Below, piece by piece: positions 1 to 8,162 of a stretch of 64,000 nt of DNA. The notes under the pieces are model-generated. The model was not told the DNA's origin, made no database searches, and worked only from the letters and a program-made list of their open reading frames with translations. The DNA is from Lederbergia sp. NSJ-179 (GTDB lineage Bacteria > Bacillota > Bacilli > Bacillales > Bacillaceae_C). The position numbers and the translations under genes are program-made. The DNA is taken from the NCBI RefSeq assembly GCF_022867885.1, contig NZ_JALIFP010000019.1, forward strand, positions 1 to 64,000, read 5' to 3'. How positions within the stretch are numbered: position 1 is the first letter of the stretch; each line of letters opens with the position of its first letter.

Positions 1-183
1 AACCGTTCCTCTATTATCTTGACCTCAAATAAAGCTCCAAAGGAGTGGGGTGAGTTATTGGGGGATCCAGCGATAACGACAGCCATTTTGGATAGAATTA
101 TCCATCGGGCAGAAGTCATTCACTTAAATGGAGATAGCTACCGAATGAAACATCGAGCTACGATTTTCACTGAAAAAGTGTAA
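1..183 (+). CDS. istB: IstB-like ATP-binding transposition helper, C-terminal part
   Basis: Sixty codons are visible in frame 1, ending in TAA at 181. The residues match the C-terminal end of IstB helper ATPases of IS21 elements: a stretch like ILTSNKAPKEWGELLGD (sensor-type strand and the conserved EWG motif), then AILDRIIHRAEVIHLNGDSY and RMK near the end. IstB is a AAA+ ATPase, related to DnaC, that works with the IstA transposase in target selection. The Walker motifs and istA lie outside the window. The family call is firm from these motifs; whether the element is active cannot be judged. Confidence 0.85.
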   Translation, partial: NRSSIILTSNKAPKEWGELLGDPAITTAILDRIIHRAEVIHLNGDSYRMKHRATIFTEKV

Positions 184-227
184 AAAATAAATTATCGAAA
201 ATTGTAACATTCTACTTGACGGTCACA
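1..227 (+). mobile_element. Right end of an IS21-family insertion sequence (partial)
   Basis: The window opens inside an IS21-type element: the istB reading frame runs in from the left edge and stops at 183. The element probably ends near 227, where the bases are GGTCACA; IS21 elements characteristically end in CA. From 228 onward an unrelated metallophosphoesterase frame is open, and that frame hits a stop at 217-219 just inside the proposed element, which places the junction. The left end and the inverted repeat partner are outside the window, so the exact boundary is an inference. Confidence 0.6.
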
Positions 228-780
228 AAGGTATCAGTTTTTGAGCAATAAGCCACACTATATCGGTTCGAGAATACCCATTTTCGGTTTTCCGTTAGTG
301 ACACCAAGTCCTTTTAAATTAAAAAACTTTGAACGGCGAGATCTTACAAATGATTCTGTTTTATTAGAATCTGGCTATGTTTTAAATCAAAACGGAAAAT
401 CTCAAAAAGTATTAAGTGATTTTTTGAATACCTTACCGAGTATAGAAGAGGAGATAAAATCCTTTTCCATTGCTAAATCGATATGGGTTACACATGTTCC
501 GCCAAGTGGTGGGGTATTAGATTTACTTAGAAATAAACAAACTGCTGGAAGCAAAGCGATAAGACAAAAAATAATGATAGAAAAGCCTATTCTTTCTTTA
601 CATGGACATATTCACGAATCACCGAAGATGTCGGGAAAATGGTATGAGGAGATAGGAGAAACACTTTCAATAAATCCTGGACAGGGTGATGAATTACACG
701 CTGTTATTATCGACATTATTTCTACAACAATGAATGTTAAGCATACTGTTTTTGGCGAAATATCAAAACCCTTGTCTTGA
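228..780 (+). pseudogene. 5'-truncated metallophosphoesterase
   Basis: The frame is open from the IS junction at about 228 to 780 and encodes the C-terminal half of a calcineurin-like metallophosphoesterase: THVPP, then LHGHIHES (the GHxH metal-binding motif) and SINPGQ near the end. The N-terminal metal motifs (DxH, GDxxD, GNHD) that supply the first half of the dinuclear site are missing. A TTG at 241 could be read as a start but has no ribosome-binding site and falls mid-domain. The simplest reading is that the IS21-type element inserted into or deleted the 5' half. The remnant should be catalytically dead. Confidence 0.75.
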
Positions 781-814
781 AACATAAGGTATTGAACTTT
801 CAGGGAGGAAAACT

Positions 815-1456
815 ATGACGATTATAAGTATTGATGGGGCCAGTGCAGTTGGAAAAACTACTACATCCTCAAAACTTGCTATGAATTATGGAGGATACTG
901 GATACCTGAAGTAAATGCGTTGTGGAAATCGCCAGAACCGATGTACCCAGAATGGTTTTTCGAGAAGCAAGTTGAAAGATGGACGATTGCGCAGAGGAAA
1001 TCATCTAGCTATCCTTTTATAGTTATTGATATCGACCTTTTTCAACCACTTTGGTACAACTGGGTGTTTGATTTTACCTTATTTGGTGGACAATCATTAG
1101 AGTTTGTCACTGAATTTTACCGAAAGCAACTATTAAATCGTACTATCGGTTTTCCAGATAAATATTTTGTGCTATATACAGACGAAGTTGAATTAAGAAA
1201 AAGGAAAAATGGTGATAACACCAGACGACGTAGTGGTTTTGAAATGAACCTAAGAATGATTGAACCCCAAAAACGTTACTTTAATGCTTTGAGATCACTC
1301 AATCCAGATCTTGTTTGTTTTATTGAGTCAGATAATACCGAAATGATTGTTGAAAAAATTATTGGAACTTTGCCATCTACACCTTGTCAGCACACATTTT
1401 CAGTAGAGTTATTCGACTTCATAGTAAATTGGCTTGGCTCCACTCGTGCGACCTAA
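815..1456 (+). CDS. P-loop NTPase, small-molecule kinase-like
   Basis: A 213-residue protein starting at ATG 815 after GGGAGGAAAACT. It begins with a beta strand and Walker A loop (IISIDGASAVGKTTTSSKL, residues 3-21), as in nucleotide or antibiotic kinases of the AAA/cytidylate-kinase-like fold. IVIDIDLFQ near residue 70 could be the Walker B-type strand, and an Arg-rich patch (RKRKNGDNTRRR) around residues 129-140 could form a lid. The substrate is not recognisable. It stands alone, following the decayed metallophosphoesterase. Probably an ATP-dependent phosphotransferase; chloramphenicol-phosphotransferase-like or nucleoside-kinase-like roles are possible but unproven. Confidence 0.6.
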   Translation: MTIISIDGASAVGKTTTSSKLAMNYGGYWIPEVNALWKSPEPMYPEWFFEKQVERWTIAQRKSSSYPFIVIDIDLFQPLWYNWVFDFTLFGGQSLEFVTEFYRKQLLNRTIGFPDKYFVLYTDEVELRKRKNGDNTRRRSGFEMNLRMIEPQKRYFNALRSLNPDLVCFIESDNTEMIVEKIIGTLPSTPCQHTFSVELFDFIVNWLGSTRAT

Positions 1457-1606
1457 CTTACTACTTTCCAATGGGAAGGTTATTAGGAGTGGGAATAGAA
1501 AATTCGTAAAGTTTTTATCATAAATAGAATATAAAAGAGAAATCAAGGAAGAACTTGAAGTAATGGGGCAGGTTTATTTAATAAGAAATGAATGGGAGTG
1601 AAGGTA

Positions 1607-1942
1607 ATGGAACATAAAATGGGACTTTATGAATCACCTTATAATTCAATGAATTCGGGCAGAAAGACGGTGGAAGTAAGGTTATACGATGAAAAAAGGA
1701 GAAAATTAAACATAGGGGACACGATAAAATTTACAAAACTTCCAGACAGTCATGAGACGTTAGTGGTTGAGGTTATCGGGTTAAGGCAGTATCCAACATT
1801 TAAAGAAATGTACGAAAGCATTCCTGCAAGCGATTTGGATGCTGTTGGTGATTCAATTGACGAAATGGTTAATCAGACTTATAAAATATATACTCCAGAA
1901 AAAGAGAAGACAGTGGCAATCACAATAAAGTTACTAGATTAA
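1607..1942 (+). CDS. ASCH-domain protein
   Basis: 111 residues from ATG 1607. An upstream in-frame ATG at 1592 is rejected because the GGGAGTGAAGG that follows it is the ribosome-binding site for 1607. The sequence MGLYESPYNSMNSGRKTVEVRLYDEKRRKLNIGD has the hallmark ASCH pattern: a Gly-Lys-Thr-hydrophobic-Glu-Arg turn followed by a GD before an I-x-F strand. ASCH domains are small beta-barrels related to PUA and are thought to bind RNA or nucleotides; some hydrolyse N4-acetylcytidine. It is followed after 27 bp by an acetyltransferase remnant. The exact function is unknown. Confidence 0.7.
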   Translation: MEHKMGLYESPYNSMNSGRKTVEVRLYDEKRRKLNIGDTIKFTKLPDSHETLVVEVIGLRQYPTFKEMYESIPASDLDAVGDSIDEMVNQTYKIYTPEKEKTVAITIKLLD

Positions 1943-1969
1943 GTGAATCTTTTTCAAGGAGGGATGACT

Positions 1970-2405
1970 TTGAAGTGTGTAAATATTGCTGGCTTTCCTG
2001 ATCAGCAGTTACTTAATCAGATTCTAAGTCTACATGAAACAATTTTCAAAGATTCCGACACATTCATGAGCAAGGCAAAAGCTAAGCCAAAACTTCTTTT
2101 TACTGTAGGATGCAAAAAAGGAAAAGTTGTAGGGTATAAAATTGGTTATGAAATAAACCCGGACATTTTTTACAGTTGGCTTGGAGGCGTTGATGAACAT
2201 CATAGGAGTCAAGGGGTTGCTTCTAAACTAATGGAGGAGCAACATTTGTACATAAAAGATAAAGGGTATAAGCTTATCCAAACTAAGACAAAAAATAAAT
2301 GGCGAAACATGCTTATTTTGAATATCAAATATGGCTTTGATGTAGTTCGGGATAGATACGGATAAACCAGGTGATCCGAAAATTATACTTGAAAAAAACT
2401 TATGA
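1970..2405 (+). pseudogene. GNAT acetyltransferase with a C-terminal frameshift
   Basis: Translation probably starts at TTG 1970, eight bases after AAGGAGGG; ATG 1964 is too close. The protein has a GNAT fold with the acetyl-CoA motif A, GVDEHHRSQGVASKLMEEQ. The frame stops at 2365 after DVVRDRYG. Shifting frame near 2356 gives TDKPGDPKIILEKNL and a stop at 2403-2405, which is a normal C-terminus for such acetyltransferases. One extra base around 2345-2357 therefore appears to cut the last strand. It may still fold, since only about 15 residues are lost. Substrate unknown. A sequencing error is the alternative. Confidence 0.65.
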
Positions 2406-2917
2406 TGACAAGCAAGTGTGTATCAATTGGGCACTAGTCTCCAAAGGGCTTCCCAAAAGTAGGGATCGAACATAACAATCCCTGGAATTTCGAGATTAAT
2501 AATGGAAAGTTCGGTACAAGTGATAGGCATTTCCTATTTTAGAGAAACTTAGCGCTGGTTATATCGGGTTAAACAACTTTGCGATGAAGGGAAAGATCGC
2601 CCTTCATAGGTTCCAGAACATTTGCTTGTCGGAGGCCTACAGGATGTAGGTCATAACGGCGTGGCGATTGTCGTCGCGCTTTTAGCCGTTCATCCTATTT
2701 ATTAAAAGGCGCTTGTCCTTTGTTCAAAGGTAAGTATTTCTAGGTTATTTTCATGTTGAAGTGGACGTTGACCTATTTTATTGAGGAGGGTTTTGGATAG
2801 AGGTTTGGTCTGAAAATTATTGTTGTCAATTCGCCAACAAATTTTTTTAGACAAGATGCCAATAAGCAACAAACATAGTACAATAAAGCAAATGGTTAAA
2901 GGGGTGCTTTAAATTGT
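2406..2917. other. Intergenic region with stem-loops and a dispersed repeat
   Basis: No credible gene in 512 bp. It holds a perfect 8-bp stem (ATGAAGGG at 2585, CCCTTCAT at 2601), then a GC-rich block at 2630-2678 that matches a second copy near 51.5 kb, and a possible AACGGC/GCCGTT stem around it. The last 100 bp before the next gene contain a TACAAT that could be a -10 box, with no good -35. Confidence 0.5.
2630..2678 (+). repeat. Dispersed GC-rich repeat, copy 1
   Basis: The block starting CGGAGGCCTACAGGATGTAG and ending GTCGTCGCG aligns over about 50 bp with the reverse complement of 51497-51546 (CGGAGGCCTGCAGGACGCAG ... GATGTCGCG), by eye roughly 80% identical. It contains an imperfect palindrome around CCTACAGGATGTAGG. 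It lies downstream of the acetyltransferase remnant and is probably an old copy of a noncoding dispersed element. Confidence 0.6.
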
Positions 2918-3508
2918 ATGTCAACATGGTTAATTATTGCTTTACTAACAATCTCATCCAGTATTGATAATCTAGGAGTAGGTTTGTCATATGGTATACG
3001 CGGTATTCGTATAAGCACCTATTCCAATTGTATCATTGCCTTAATTTGCTTTTTGTTTAGTGTGGTTGGAATTTACTTTGGCATTTGGATCGCACATATA
3101 CTACATGGTGGGTTGCCAACTATCTTAGGGGCTGTAATACTAGCGATAATTGGAATCCGTATTATTTTATTGGCGAAACCAACTAATTCGCCAAAAACAA
3201 CATATTCATTAAACAAAAGTGTTGGTCTCCAGGATTCTTCTTATATCGGCACTGGAGAGTCTATTATTTTAGGAGTTGCTCTATCAGCTAATGCCCTCAC
3301 AAATGGGGTAGGGGCAGGGCTTTTAGGGATTTCTCCAATCCTTATTTCATTTTTAGCAGCTGCTGGAAGCTTTTTTGCGATTTGGGCTGGGGTGACTTGG
3401 GGCTTCAAATTAATGAATGTCCGCATAGGTCGGTTTACTTTAGGTGAATTCGGAACTTTCATAAGTGGCATCTTATTAATTTTTGTCGCCGTGTTATTTT
3501 TTTTATAA
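2918..3508 (+). CDS. MntP/YtaF-family integral membrane protein
   Basis: 196 residues, almost entirely hydrophobic, with about six membrane segments in two homologous halves. Each half has the family signature: SSSIDNLGVGLSYGIRG near the N-terminus and SANALTNGVGAGLLGISP near residue 125. This matches YtaF/MntP proteins (LysE-like fold; MntP exports manganese, YtaF is a sporulation membrane protein). In the second repeat the usual Asp is replaced by Asn, which may matter for metal passage. Start ATG 2918 follows AAAGGGGTG at a rather long spacing. Manganese or other cation export is a family-based guess. Confidence 0.65.
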   Translation: MSTWLIIALLTISSSIDNLGVGLSYGIRGIRISTYSNCIIALICFLFSVVGIYFGIWIAHILHGGLPTILGAVILAIIGIRIILLAKPTNSPKTTYSLNKSVGLQDSSYIGTGESIILGVALSANALTNGVGAGLLGISPILISFLAAAGSFFAIWAGVTWGFKLMNVRIGRFTLGEFGTFISGILLIFVAVLFFL

Positions 3509-3578
3509 ATAAAAAATCGGTGCAAGTTTAGAAGGTTAGAAGCTCGGGCCTGACCTTTAAATAGCTCAGGTCTGGGTG

Positions 3579-3607
3579 TTGACAAAATGCCAACGTTTTT
3601 GTATAGT
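3579..3607 (+). promoter_or_regulatory. Sigma-A promoter for the XRE/DUF1232-LCP pair
   Basis: TTGACA at 3579-3584, a 17-bp spacer and TATAGT at 3602-3607. The transcript would start about 35 bases before the ATG at 3648, leaving room for the GAAGGGAG ribosome-binding site. Confidence 0.8.
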
Positions 3608-3647
3608 TTACTGCGAGATAAATAAGTTTTCAGAAGGGAGTATACCA

Positions 3648-4280
3648 ATGAAGAAAAATCAAACTGGAAATGATCAATTAGGCGTGCTTTTAAAGAGTTT
3701 ATTAGAGAAAGAATGCCTTTCCATGAGAAAATTAAGTGAACGAACTGCAATTGATACGGCCACTATATCGAGAATCATTAATGGAAAGCGAAATGCTACG
3801 CTTGAACATCTACACCAATTTTCTCTTCATTTAAATATTTCCATGAATAAGCTTTTAGAGGCTGCGGGTTATCCGATTAGCGAAGAAAAAGTTGAATCAG
3901 AGCTTAGTGAGCACATTGAAAATATTCAACATTCACTTGAGCCATCTATCGCTGAACTTTCTGAGGAAAACATCGAGCGAAAATTAAAGGAATATGCTAC
4001 CTTTGTGCAAACCTCTGATGGAGAAGAAGAAATATTATCAGGCTTTGAACAAAAAATTAAGAAAGTAGATAGTGTGGGACCATTCATTAAATATTTAAAT
4101 GGATTTTTTGAGAAATTCCGTCTAAAAAGAGCTTCTTCTGCGGAATTAATTTTAATGGGTAGCGTCCTTTTATATTTTATTATGCCGGTTGACGTGATAC
4201 CGGATTATATATTTCCTGTTGGTTATATTGATGATGCATTAGCTGTGCAAATGGTCGCAAAAAGATTAGGAGAGTTTTAA
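3648..4280 (+). CDS. XRE-family HTH protein with C-terminal DUF1232
   Basis: 210 residues from ATG 3648 (ribosome-binding site GAAGGGAG, nine bases upstream). The N-terminal third is an XRE helix-turn-helix: LSMRKLSERTAIDTATISRI then INGKRNATLEHL. The middle is acidic and helical. The C-terminus (ELILMGSVLLYFIMPVDVIP, then DYIFPVGYIDDALAV) is a DUF1232/YkvA module with one hydrophobic segment and the conserved DxIPD...G-DD pattern, suggesting membrane attachment. It has its own promoter and is followed after 13 bp by an LCP gene, so the two are probably co-transcribed. It may regulate that unit; targets are unknown. Confidence 0.75.
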   Translation: MKKNQTGNDQLGVLLKSLLEKECLSMRKLSERTAIDTATISRIINGKRNATLEHLHQFSLHLNISMNKLLEAAGYPISEEKVESELSEHIENIQHSLEPSIAELSEENIERKLKEYATFVQTSDGEEEILSGFEQKIKKVDSVGPFIKYLNGFFEKFRLKRASSAELILMGSVLLYFIMPVDVIPDYIFPVGYIDDALAVQMVAKRLGEF

Positions 4281-4293
4281 AGGAGGGGATGAT

Positions 4294-5253
4294 TTGAGAG
4301 CTAAGACTAAAAAATCAAGATTAAAAAAAGCAATGATAGGATTATGCCTATTCACTAGCTTTTTAGTTTTGTTCTTGATTATGTATAGTGTTAACGAATA
4401 TCAAAAAGGATTAGCGAGTAATGCAGATGATCAAGAAATAGGTGACTTGGTAGAAACTAAGCAGGAACCTTTTCAAGGAGAGGAGGTGAAGTTTGGAGAA
4501 ATTAAGATTCTCTTGATCGGTAGTGATGCTCGAAAAGGGGAACAAGGTCGTTCTGATGCTTTAATGATTGGATACTATAATCAAAACACTCACCAAATTA
4601 AGTTAGCATCACTCATGCGGGATACATATGTAGATATTCCTGGTTACGGAATGCAAAAATTAAATTCGGCTTATTCATTTGGAGGACCTGAGTTAGTTAG
4701 AAAAACAATCAAACATAATTTCGATTTAGATATAAATTATTATGCGGTTGTTAATTTTACCGGCTTTCCGAAACTAGTTGATTTGCTTGCACCAGATGGA
4801 ATAGAAGTGGATATAGAAAAAGAAATGTCGACCGGTATTGGTATGACATTGCATCCTGGTAAGCAATTGTTAGATGGAGATGAACTATTAGGTTATGTAC
4901 GATTTAGGAAAGACCAATATAATGATTTTGGACGAGTTGAACGACAACAAGAGGTGTTAGCCAAGGTTTTAGATGAAGCTGTTACTGCCCATAATATTGT
5001 TCAGCTTCCGAAAATTGTTGGTACTGTAGCATCTTATGTGGACACAAATATAGATAAACGTATTTTATTTACAATGGGAAAAGATATTATAACCAACAAG
5101 GCAGAAGAAATGGATAAAATACGCATCCCTATACCAGATTCATTTACAGATCAGAATGTCGATGTTGGCGCAGTCTTAAGCATCGATCTTGAAGAGAATA
5201 AACAAGCATTAAATGAATTTTTTTCAGAAGAGAGTATTGCCTTAAAAGAATAA
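4294..5253 (+). CDS. LytR-CpsA-Psr (LCP) family cell-wall protein
   Basis: 319 residues starting at TTG 4294 after AAGGAGGGGATGAT. An N-terminal membrane anchor (about residues 13-33) precedes an extracytoplasmic LCP domain: ILLIGSDARKGEQGRSDALM, LASLMRDTYVDIPGYG, KLNSAYSFGG, and YVRFRKDQYNDFGRVERQQE, which together give the conserved Asp/Arg residues of the polyprenyl-phosphate site. LCP proteins transfer wall teichoic acid or other glycopolymers from lipid carrier to peptidoglycan. Second gene of the unit with the XRE protein. Related to TagTUV; the exact substrate cannot be told. Confidence 0.9.
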   Translation: MRAKTKKSRLKKAMIGLCLFTSFLVLFLIMYSVNEYQKGLASNADDQEIGDLVETKQEPFQGEEVKFGEIKILLIGSDARKGEQGRSDALMIGYYNQNTHQIKLASLMRDTYVDIPGYGMQKLNSAYSFGGPELVRKTIKHNFDLDINYYAVVNFTGFPKLVDLLAPDGIEVDIEKEMSTGIGMTLHPGKQLLDGDELLGYVRFRKDQYNDFGRVERQQEVLAKVLDEAVTAHNIVQLPKIVGTVASYVDTNIDKRILFTMGKDIITNKAEEMDKIRIPIPDSFTDQNVDVGAVLSIDLEENKQALNEFFSEESIALKE

Positions 5254-5280
5254 AGTGATAGCTGATCAGCTATAAAACGA

Positions 5281-5322
5281 GAAAACTTGATTAGGATTAT
5301 TCCTGTTCAAGTTTTCTTGCTG
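5281..5322 (+). terminator. Terminator-like hairpin after the LCP gene
   Basis: GAAAACTTGA at 5281 pairs with TCAAGTTTTC at 5307. The T tract after it is weak (TTGCTGTTT), so termination may be partial. Confidence 0.5.
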
Positions 5323-5388
5323 TTTATACAAGTGTTACATTCTTCATTCAAGAGTTACTCCATCTTCAAAAGGTAAAGTCGGAAAATG

Positions 5389-5771
5389 GAGGTTTTTAAA
5401 GCATTTGTAAAGGTGAACAGTATGAGATGAACTTCACATTTGGATGGGCCTTCAATAAAGAATCGGATTGGGAATTTTTCGAAAAAATCTCTTGTATTTT
5501 TCGTTCAGAAGGGACAGATATATACTTCGTTGAGCTTGAGCCAAGTGTAGAAGAAAGGCTTAAACGGAATCAAACACCGAATCGATTGGAACAAAAGTCG
5601 ACCAAACGAAATATTAAACAATTAGAAGAAAATTTATTGAGCAGTATGGATACGCTTCGATTAAATTCAGAAGCGGGAGAAATAACAGAGGAAAACTATT
5701 TGCGAGTGGATAATACGAAACTGAGTGCGGCAGAGGTAGCAAAGATGATTCAACTACGATTTTGTTTATAG
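5389..5771 (+). pseudogene. Decayed second copy of the small P-loop kinase gene
   Basis: Residues encoded from 5427 (MNFTFGWAFNKESDWEFFEK onward) align without gaps to the C-terminal 113 residues of the intact gene at 8163-8720, sharing for example KRNQTPNRLEQK and LLSSMDTLRLNSE. Homology continues upstream at the DNA level to about 5389 (GAGGTTTTTAAA), but in another frame, so one base has been lost near 5405. The first 60 or so residues, including the ATP-binding P-loop, are absent. A non-functional remnant of a duplication. Confidence 0.8.
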
Positions 5772-5859
5772 ATCGAAAATACGTATTACCGTTAGATTAC
5801 TTGTTAAACTTTATTAATCAAAAGTAAATATCAAAGCAACAAGGGGCAGCTTGAGCATG

Positions 5860-5962
5860 ACGACGAATAAATAGTGTCCCACGACGAACAAAAGCATAGC
5901 GACGGCGAATAAACTCGGTCTAACGACGAATAAATTCCCTTAACGGCGGACAAAGCACATAG
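5860..5962 (+). repeat. Degenerate 21-bp tandem repeat (5 units)
   Basis: Units start with ACGACGAATAAA or close variants (ACGACGAACAAA, ACGGCGAATAAA, ACGGCGGACAAA) at 5860, 5881, 5902, 5923 and 5943, followed by 8-9 unrelated bases. The period is 21, 21, 21 and then 20. The array lies after the kinase remnant and before an orphan C-terminal fragment. Noncoding. Confidence 0.8.
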
Positions 5963-5971
5963 AAATTTAAA

Positions 5972-6124
5972 TACTACCCCGAGGATAATAAGCTCGAAAC
6001 CTTACATATTGATCAAGTTGATGTAAGCTATTATTTGGATTCCAAAGGTTATTATCAACCTGTGTATGCTTTTCAAAGTACAATCGATGGAAGGGAAATG
6101 ACGATCTATATTCCGGGGCTTTAA
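5972..6124 (+). pseudogene. C-terminal fragment of an unidentified protein
   Basis: An open stretch with no start codon encodes 50 residues, YYPEDNKLETLHIDQVDV ... QPVYAFQSTIDGREMTIYIP, ending in a stop at 6122-6124. The alternating hydrophobic pattern and the tidy IYIPGL end look like the last strands of a secreted or lipoprotein domain. I do not recognise the parent family. The 5' side is replaced by the 21-bp repeat array. It appears to be a gene end left after a deletion. Confidence 0.5.
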
Positions 6125-6146
6125 AAAGCTTCTTTTAGGACGATGC

Positions 6147-6189
6147 AAAAACGCCCATTCCAAGCGCAATGGTACGCTTGGAATGGGCG
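6147..6189 (-). terminator. Perfect 15-bp stem-loop with a T run on the minus strand
   Basis: CGCCCATTCCAAGCG (6152-6166) and its exact complement at 6175-6189 enclose an 8-base loop. Read on the minus strand the stem is followed by TTTTT. No minus-strand gene precedes it now, so it may be a relic, or it may terminate plus-strand readthrough of the fragment ending at 6124. Confidence 0.55.
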
Positions 6190-6443
6190 TATACGTATAT
6201 CACTTCTCGGGAAATACTTGGTTAGCTCCTGTGTAAAGCTCGAGTGCAGGTCGAAAAATGTCGAAATTTTTATTTGACTCCAACTAGCGTAATATGTAAA
6301 AATCTAACTAGGTCTATCTTCCTGTCTTACCTTCGTTTTATTCTCCAAAAAATGAAAGCCTATTCATCTATGAAAACTCCTACAATTTTCTACAAACAAA
6401 CATTTTCCAAACGAAAATAAATTTTTAACGGAGGAATGATAAA
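6190..6443. other. Intergenic region, nothing recognised
   Basis: About 250 bp of AT-rich DNA between the stem-loop and the next gene. No ORF, clear promoter or repeat stands out, apart from the GGAGGAATG ribosome-binding site at the right edge. Confidence 0.4.
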
Positions 6444-6779
6444 GTGAGTCACGATATATATTCATATGACCAAAGAGGGCAAATCTTGCAGCATGTACGT
6501 TTTACTATGGGGGACACCTATGCACCTTTGTTTTACGATTTGTTTGATGCGCACCAATATAATGGGGGAGTGAGTGGCATTGGAGCGACTATTATGCTGT
6601 CACCCTCGCAAGTAGAAGAAGCTTTAGAAAGATTTATGCAATTAGGGGAGCATGCCTTTTTATATCAAAACAGAAAAGGGGAAATCTTTGATTGGCAGCA
6701 AAAGGCAATTTTAAAATTTATCAAAACCTGCCTAGAAATCGCTCGCGAAGAAGGCAAGGTAGAAGTGGCCTTCGCCTAA
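6444..6779 (+). CDS. Conserved-looking hypothetical protein
   Basis: 111 residues starting at GTG 6444 after ACGGAGGAATGATAAA. Composition is ordinary for a soluble globular protein: a mixed N-terminal part (IYSYDQRGQILQHVRFTMGD), a small-residue turn (GGVSGIGATIMLSPSQVEEAL) and a helical C-terminus. No signal peptide, membrane segment or known motif. The good ribosome-binding site and normal composition argue for a real gene. I do not recognise the family. Confidence 0.6.
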   Translation: MSHDIYSYDQRGQILQHVRFTMGDTYAPLFYDLFDAHQYNGGVSGIGATIMLSPSQVEEALERFMQLGEHAFLYQNRKGEIFDWQQKAILKFIKTCLEIAREEGKVEVAFA

Positions 6780-6844
6780 AAGGTCCCTCGCTATTGATAC
6801 CGCTCTGTTTTCGTATCAATGTCTCAGCTTGTAAACACTGACTA

Positions 6845-7083
6845 ATGGAAAAGGGAGAAAATAAAAAACGTAGTTGGAAGATAGACTTACCTCAAAAACT
6901 GGATCTATTTTATCAGAAGTTTCAGTTATGGTATCATAATGTAACAAAGGGAGAGTGTAAAGTGTCAGAGGGGATTTCATATCAAATCCTAGAATTGCAT
7001 AATAACTAGGAATTTGGAATCGCCATGCCAGAGAATTTTTTAATAGTTCCCTTAAAAATAGAATTTGTCTCGATAGTCACTTA
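6845..7083 (+). pseudogene. Possible small gene interrupted by an in-frame stop
   Basis: A 54-codon frame from ATG 6845 (MEKGENKKRSWKIDLPQKLD ... ISYQILELHNN) stops at TAG 7007. The same frame then stays open for 24 more codons, EFGIAMPENFLIVPLKIEF to a TAA at 7081. There is no ribosome-binding site. The continuous hydrophilic composition suggests a decayed small gene, but chance is possible. The family is not recognised. Confidence 0.25.
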
Positions 7084-7256
7084 AACCGCTTTTTATTAAA
7101 GGGTGTTCCTCCATAAATTCAACTTGTAAACTAAAAAAATTTTTTTCACATGGCCTAATTTTAGAGTCGGGTATTGAAAATTCTTTCATCCATTAATTAG
7201 TTAGGGATGGGATAATAATCTCCAGTATAATGATAACAATAAAGGAGTTCGAGCAA

Positions 7257-8081
7257 ATGAATCAATTTAATTCGACTTATAATATATCCCGTTCCAATAT
7301 TGGTATGGAAGCGGAGGTCGAGCGTCTTCAGGTGCAAGCATTGATGGGCTGGGAAAAAGAATTTAGGCACCTTAAGTGGTTTGGACTGTCTGATGGGATG
7401 AAGGTGTTAGAAGTTGGGTGTGGGCCCGGATTTATTACCGAGAAACTTGTTGATAGCTTACCAAAAAGCAAAATTTCAGCATTAGATATAGATGAAAATT
7501 TGTTAGTCAAAGCAAAACAACGATTAAATAAGGCATCCGATACAAATGTTGAATTTATACAAGCCTCTGTGTATGATACAGGCCTTCCTGATAATGAATA
7601 CGATTTTGTTATCGCACGTTTAGTTTTTCTTCATCTATACGAACCTTTGAAAGCTGCTTTAGAGATTTTTAGAGTATTAAAACCAGGTGGAAAGTTGGTA
7701 ATCATTGACTTAGATGATGGGATCTTTGGTGCAGTTGAACCCAAAATAGACCATTTCCATTCTATTATTGATAAGTTCATTGCTATGCAAGGGAAAGCAG
7801 GGGGGAATCGTGAAATAGGACGTAGCTTACCCCGATTACTTGAATCAACAGGATTTTCTAATATTGAAATGGATGCCATCTCTGTCCACAGTGATTTAGT
7901 TGGCATAGAGGGTTTTAAAGAGCAATTTAATCCCAAAAGATTTGAACCATTCTATAAAAAAGGTTACCTATCTAAAAGTGATTTTCAAAGTATTGAAAAG
8001 GCATTCGAAAATTTGTTAACGAATCCTGATTCATATGCGATGATGATTTTTCTATTAGCATGTGGAACTAAACCTGTTTAA
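7257..8081 (+). CDS. Class I SAM-dependent methyltransferase
   Basis: 274 residues from ATG 7257. An upstream in-frame ATG at 7230 lies inside the likely -10 box (TATAAT, 7226-7231), and AAAGGAG at 7241 serves 7257. The core is a Rossmann methyltransferase: motif I VLEVGCGPGFITEKL, acidic end of strand 2 ISALDID, YDFVIARLVFLHL and LKPGGKLVIIDLDD. An extra helical N-terminus and a C-terminal lid region probably hold the substrate. Similar proteins methylate small molecules or quinone-like acceptors; nothing nearby identifies the substrate. Confidence 0.8.
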   Translation: MNQFNSTYNISRSNIGMEAEVERLQVQALMGWEKEFRHLKWFGLSDGMKVLEVGCGPGFITEKLVDSLPKSKISALDIDENLLVKAKQRLNKASDTNVEFIQASVYDTGLPDNEYDFVIARLVFLHLYEPLKAALEIFRVLKPGGKLVIIDLDDGIFGAVEPKIDHFHSIIDKFIAMQGKAGGNREIGRSLPRLLESTGFSNIEMDAISVHSDLVGIEGFKEQFNPKRFEPFYKKGYLSKSDFQSIEKAFENLLTNPDSYAMMIFLLACGTKPV

Positions 8082-8162
8082 GGTCACCAGTGGGCAGCTT
8101 TACCACATTATTATCTTCCGTTGCTTTATGAAATCGTTTGATTCTGAGTAGGAGTGAGTCTA

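Noticed and set aside
1592-1606. Upstream ATG of the ASCH gene
   Set aside because: The codons between it and 1607 form the ribosome-binding site of the later start.
2630-2678. Structured riboswitch or small RNA gene
   Set aside because: It has strong secondary structure, but its match to another intergenic block makes a dispersed repeat the simpler explanation.
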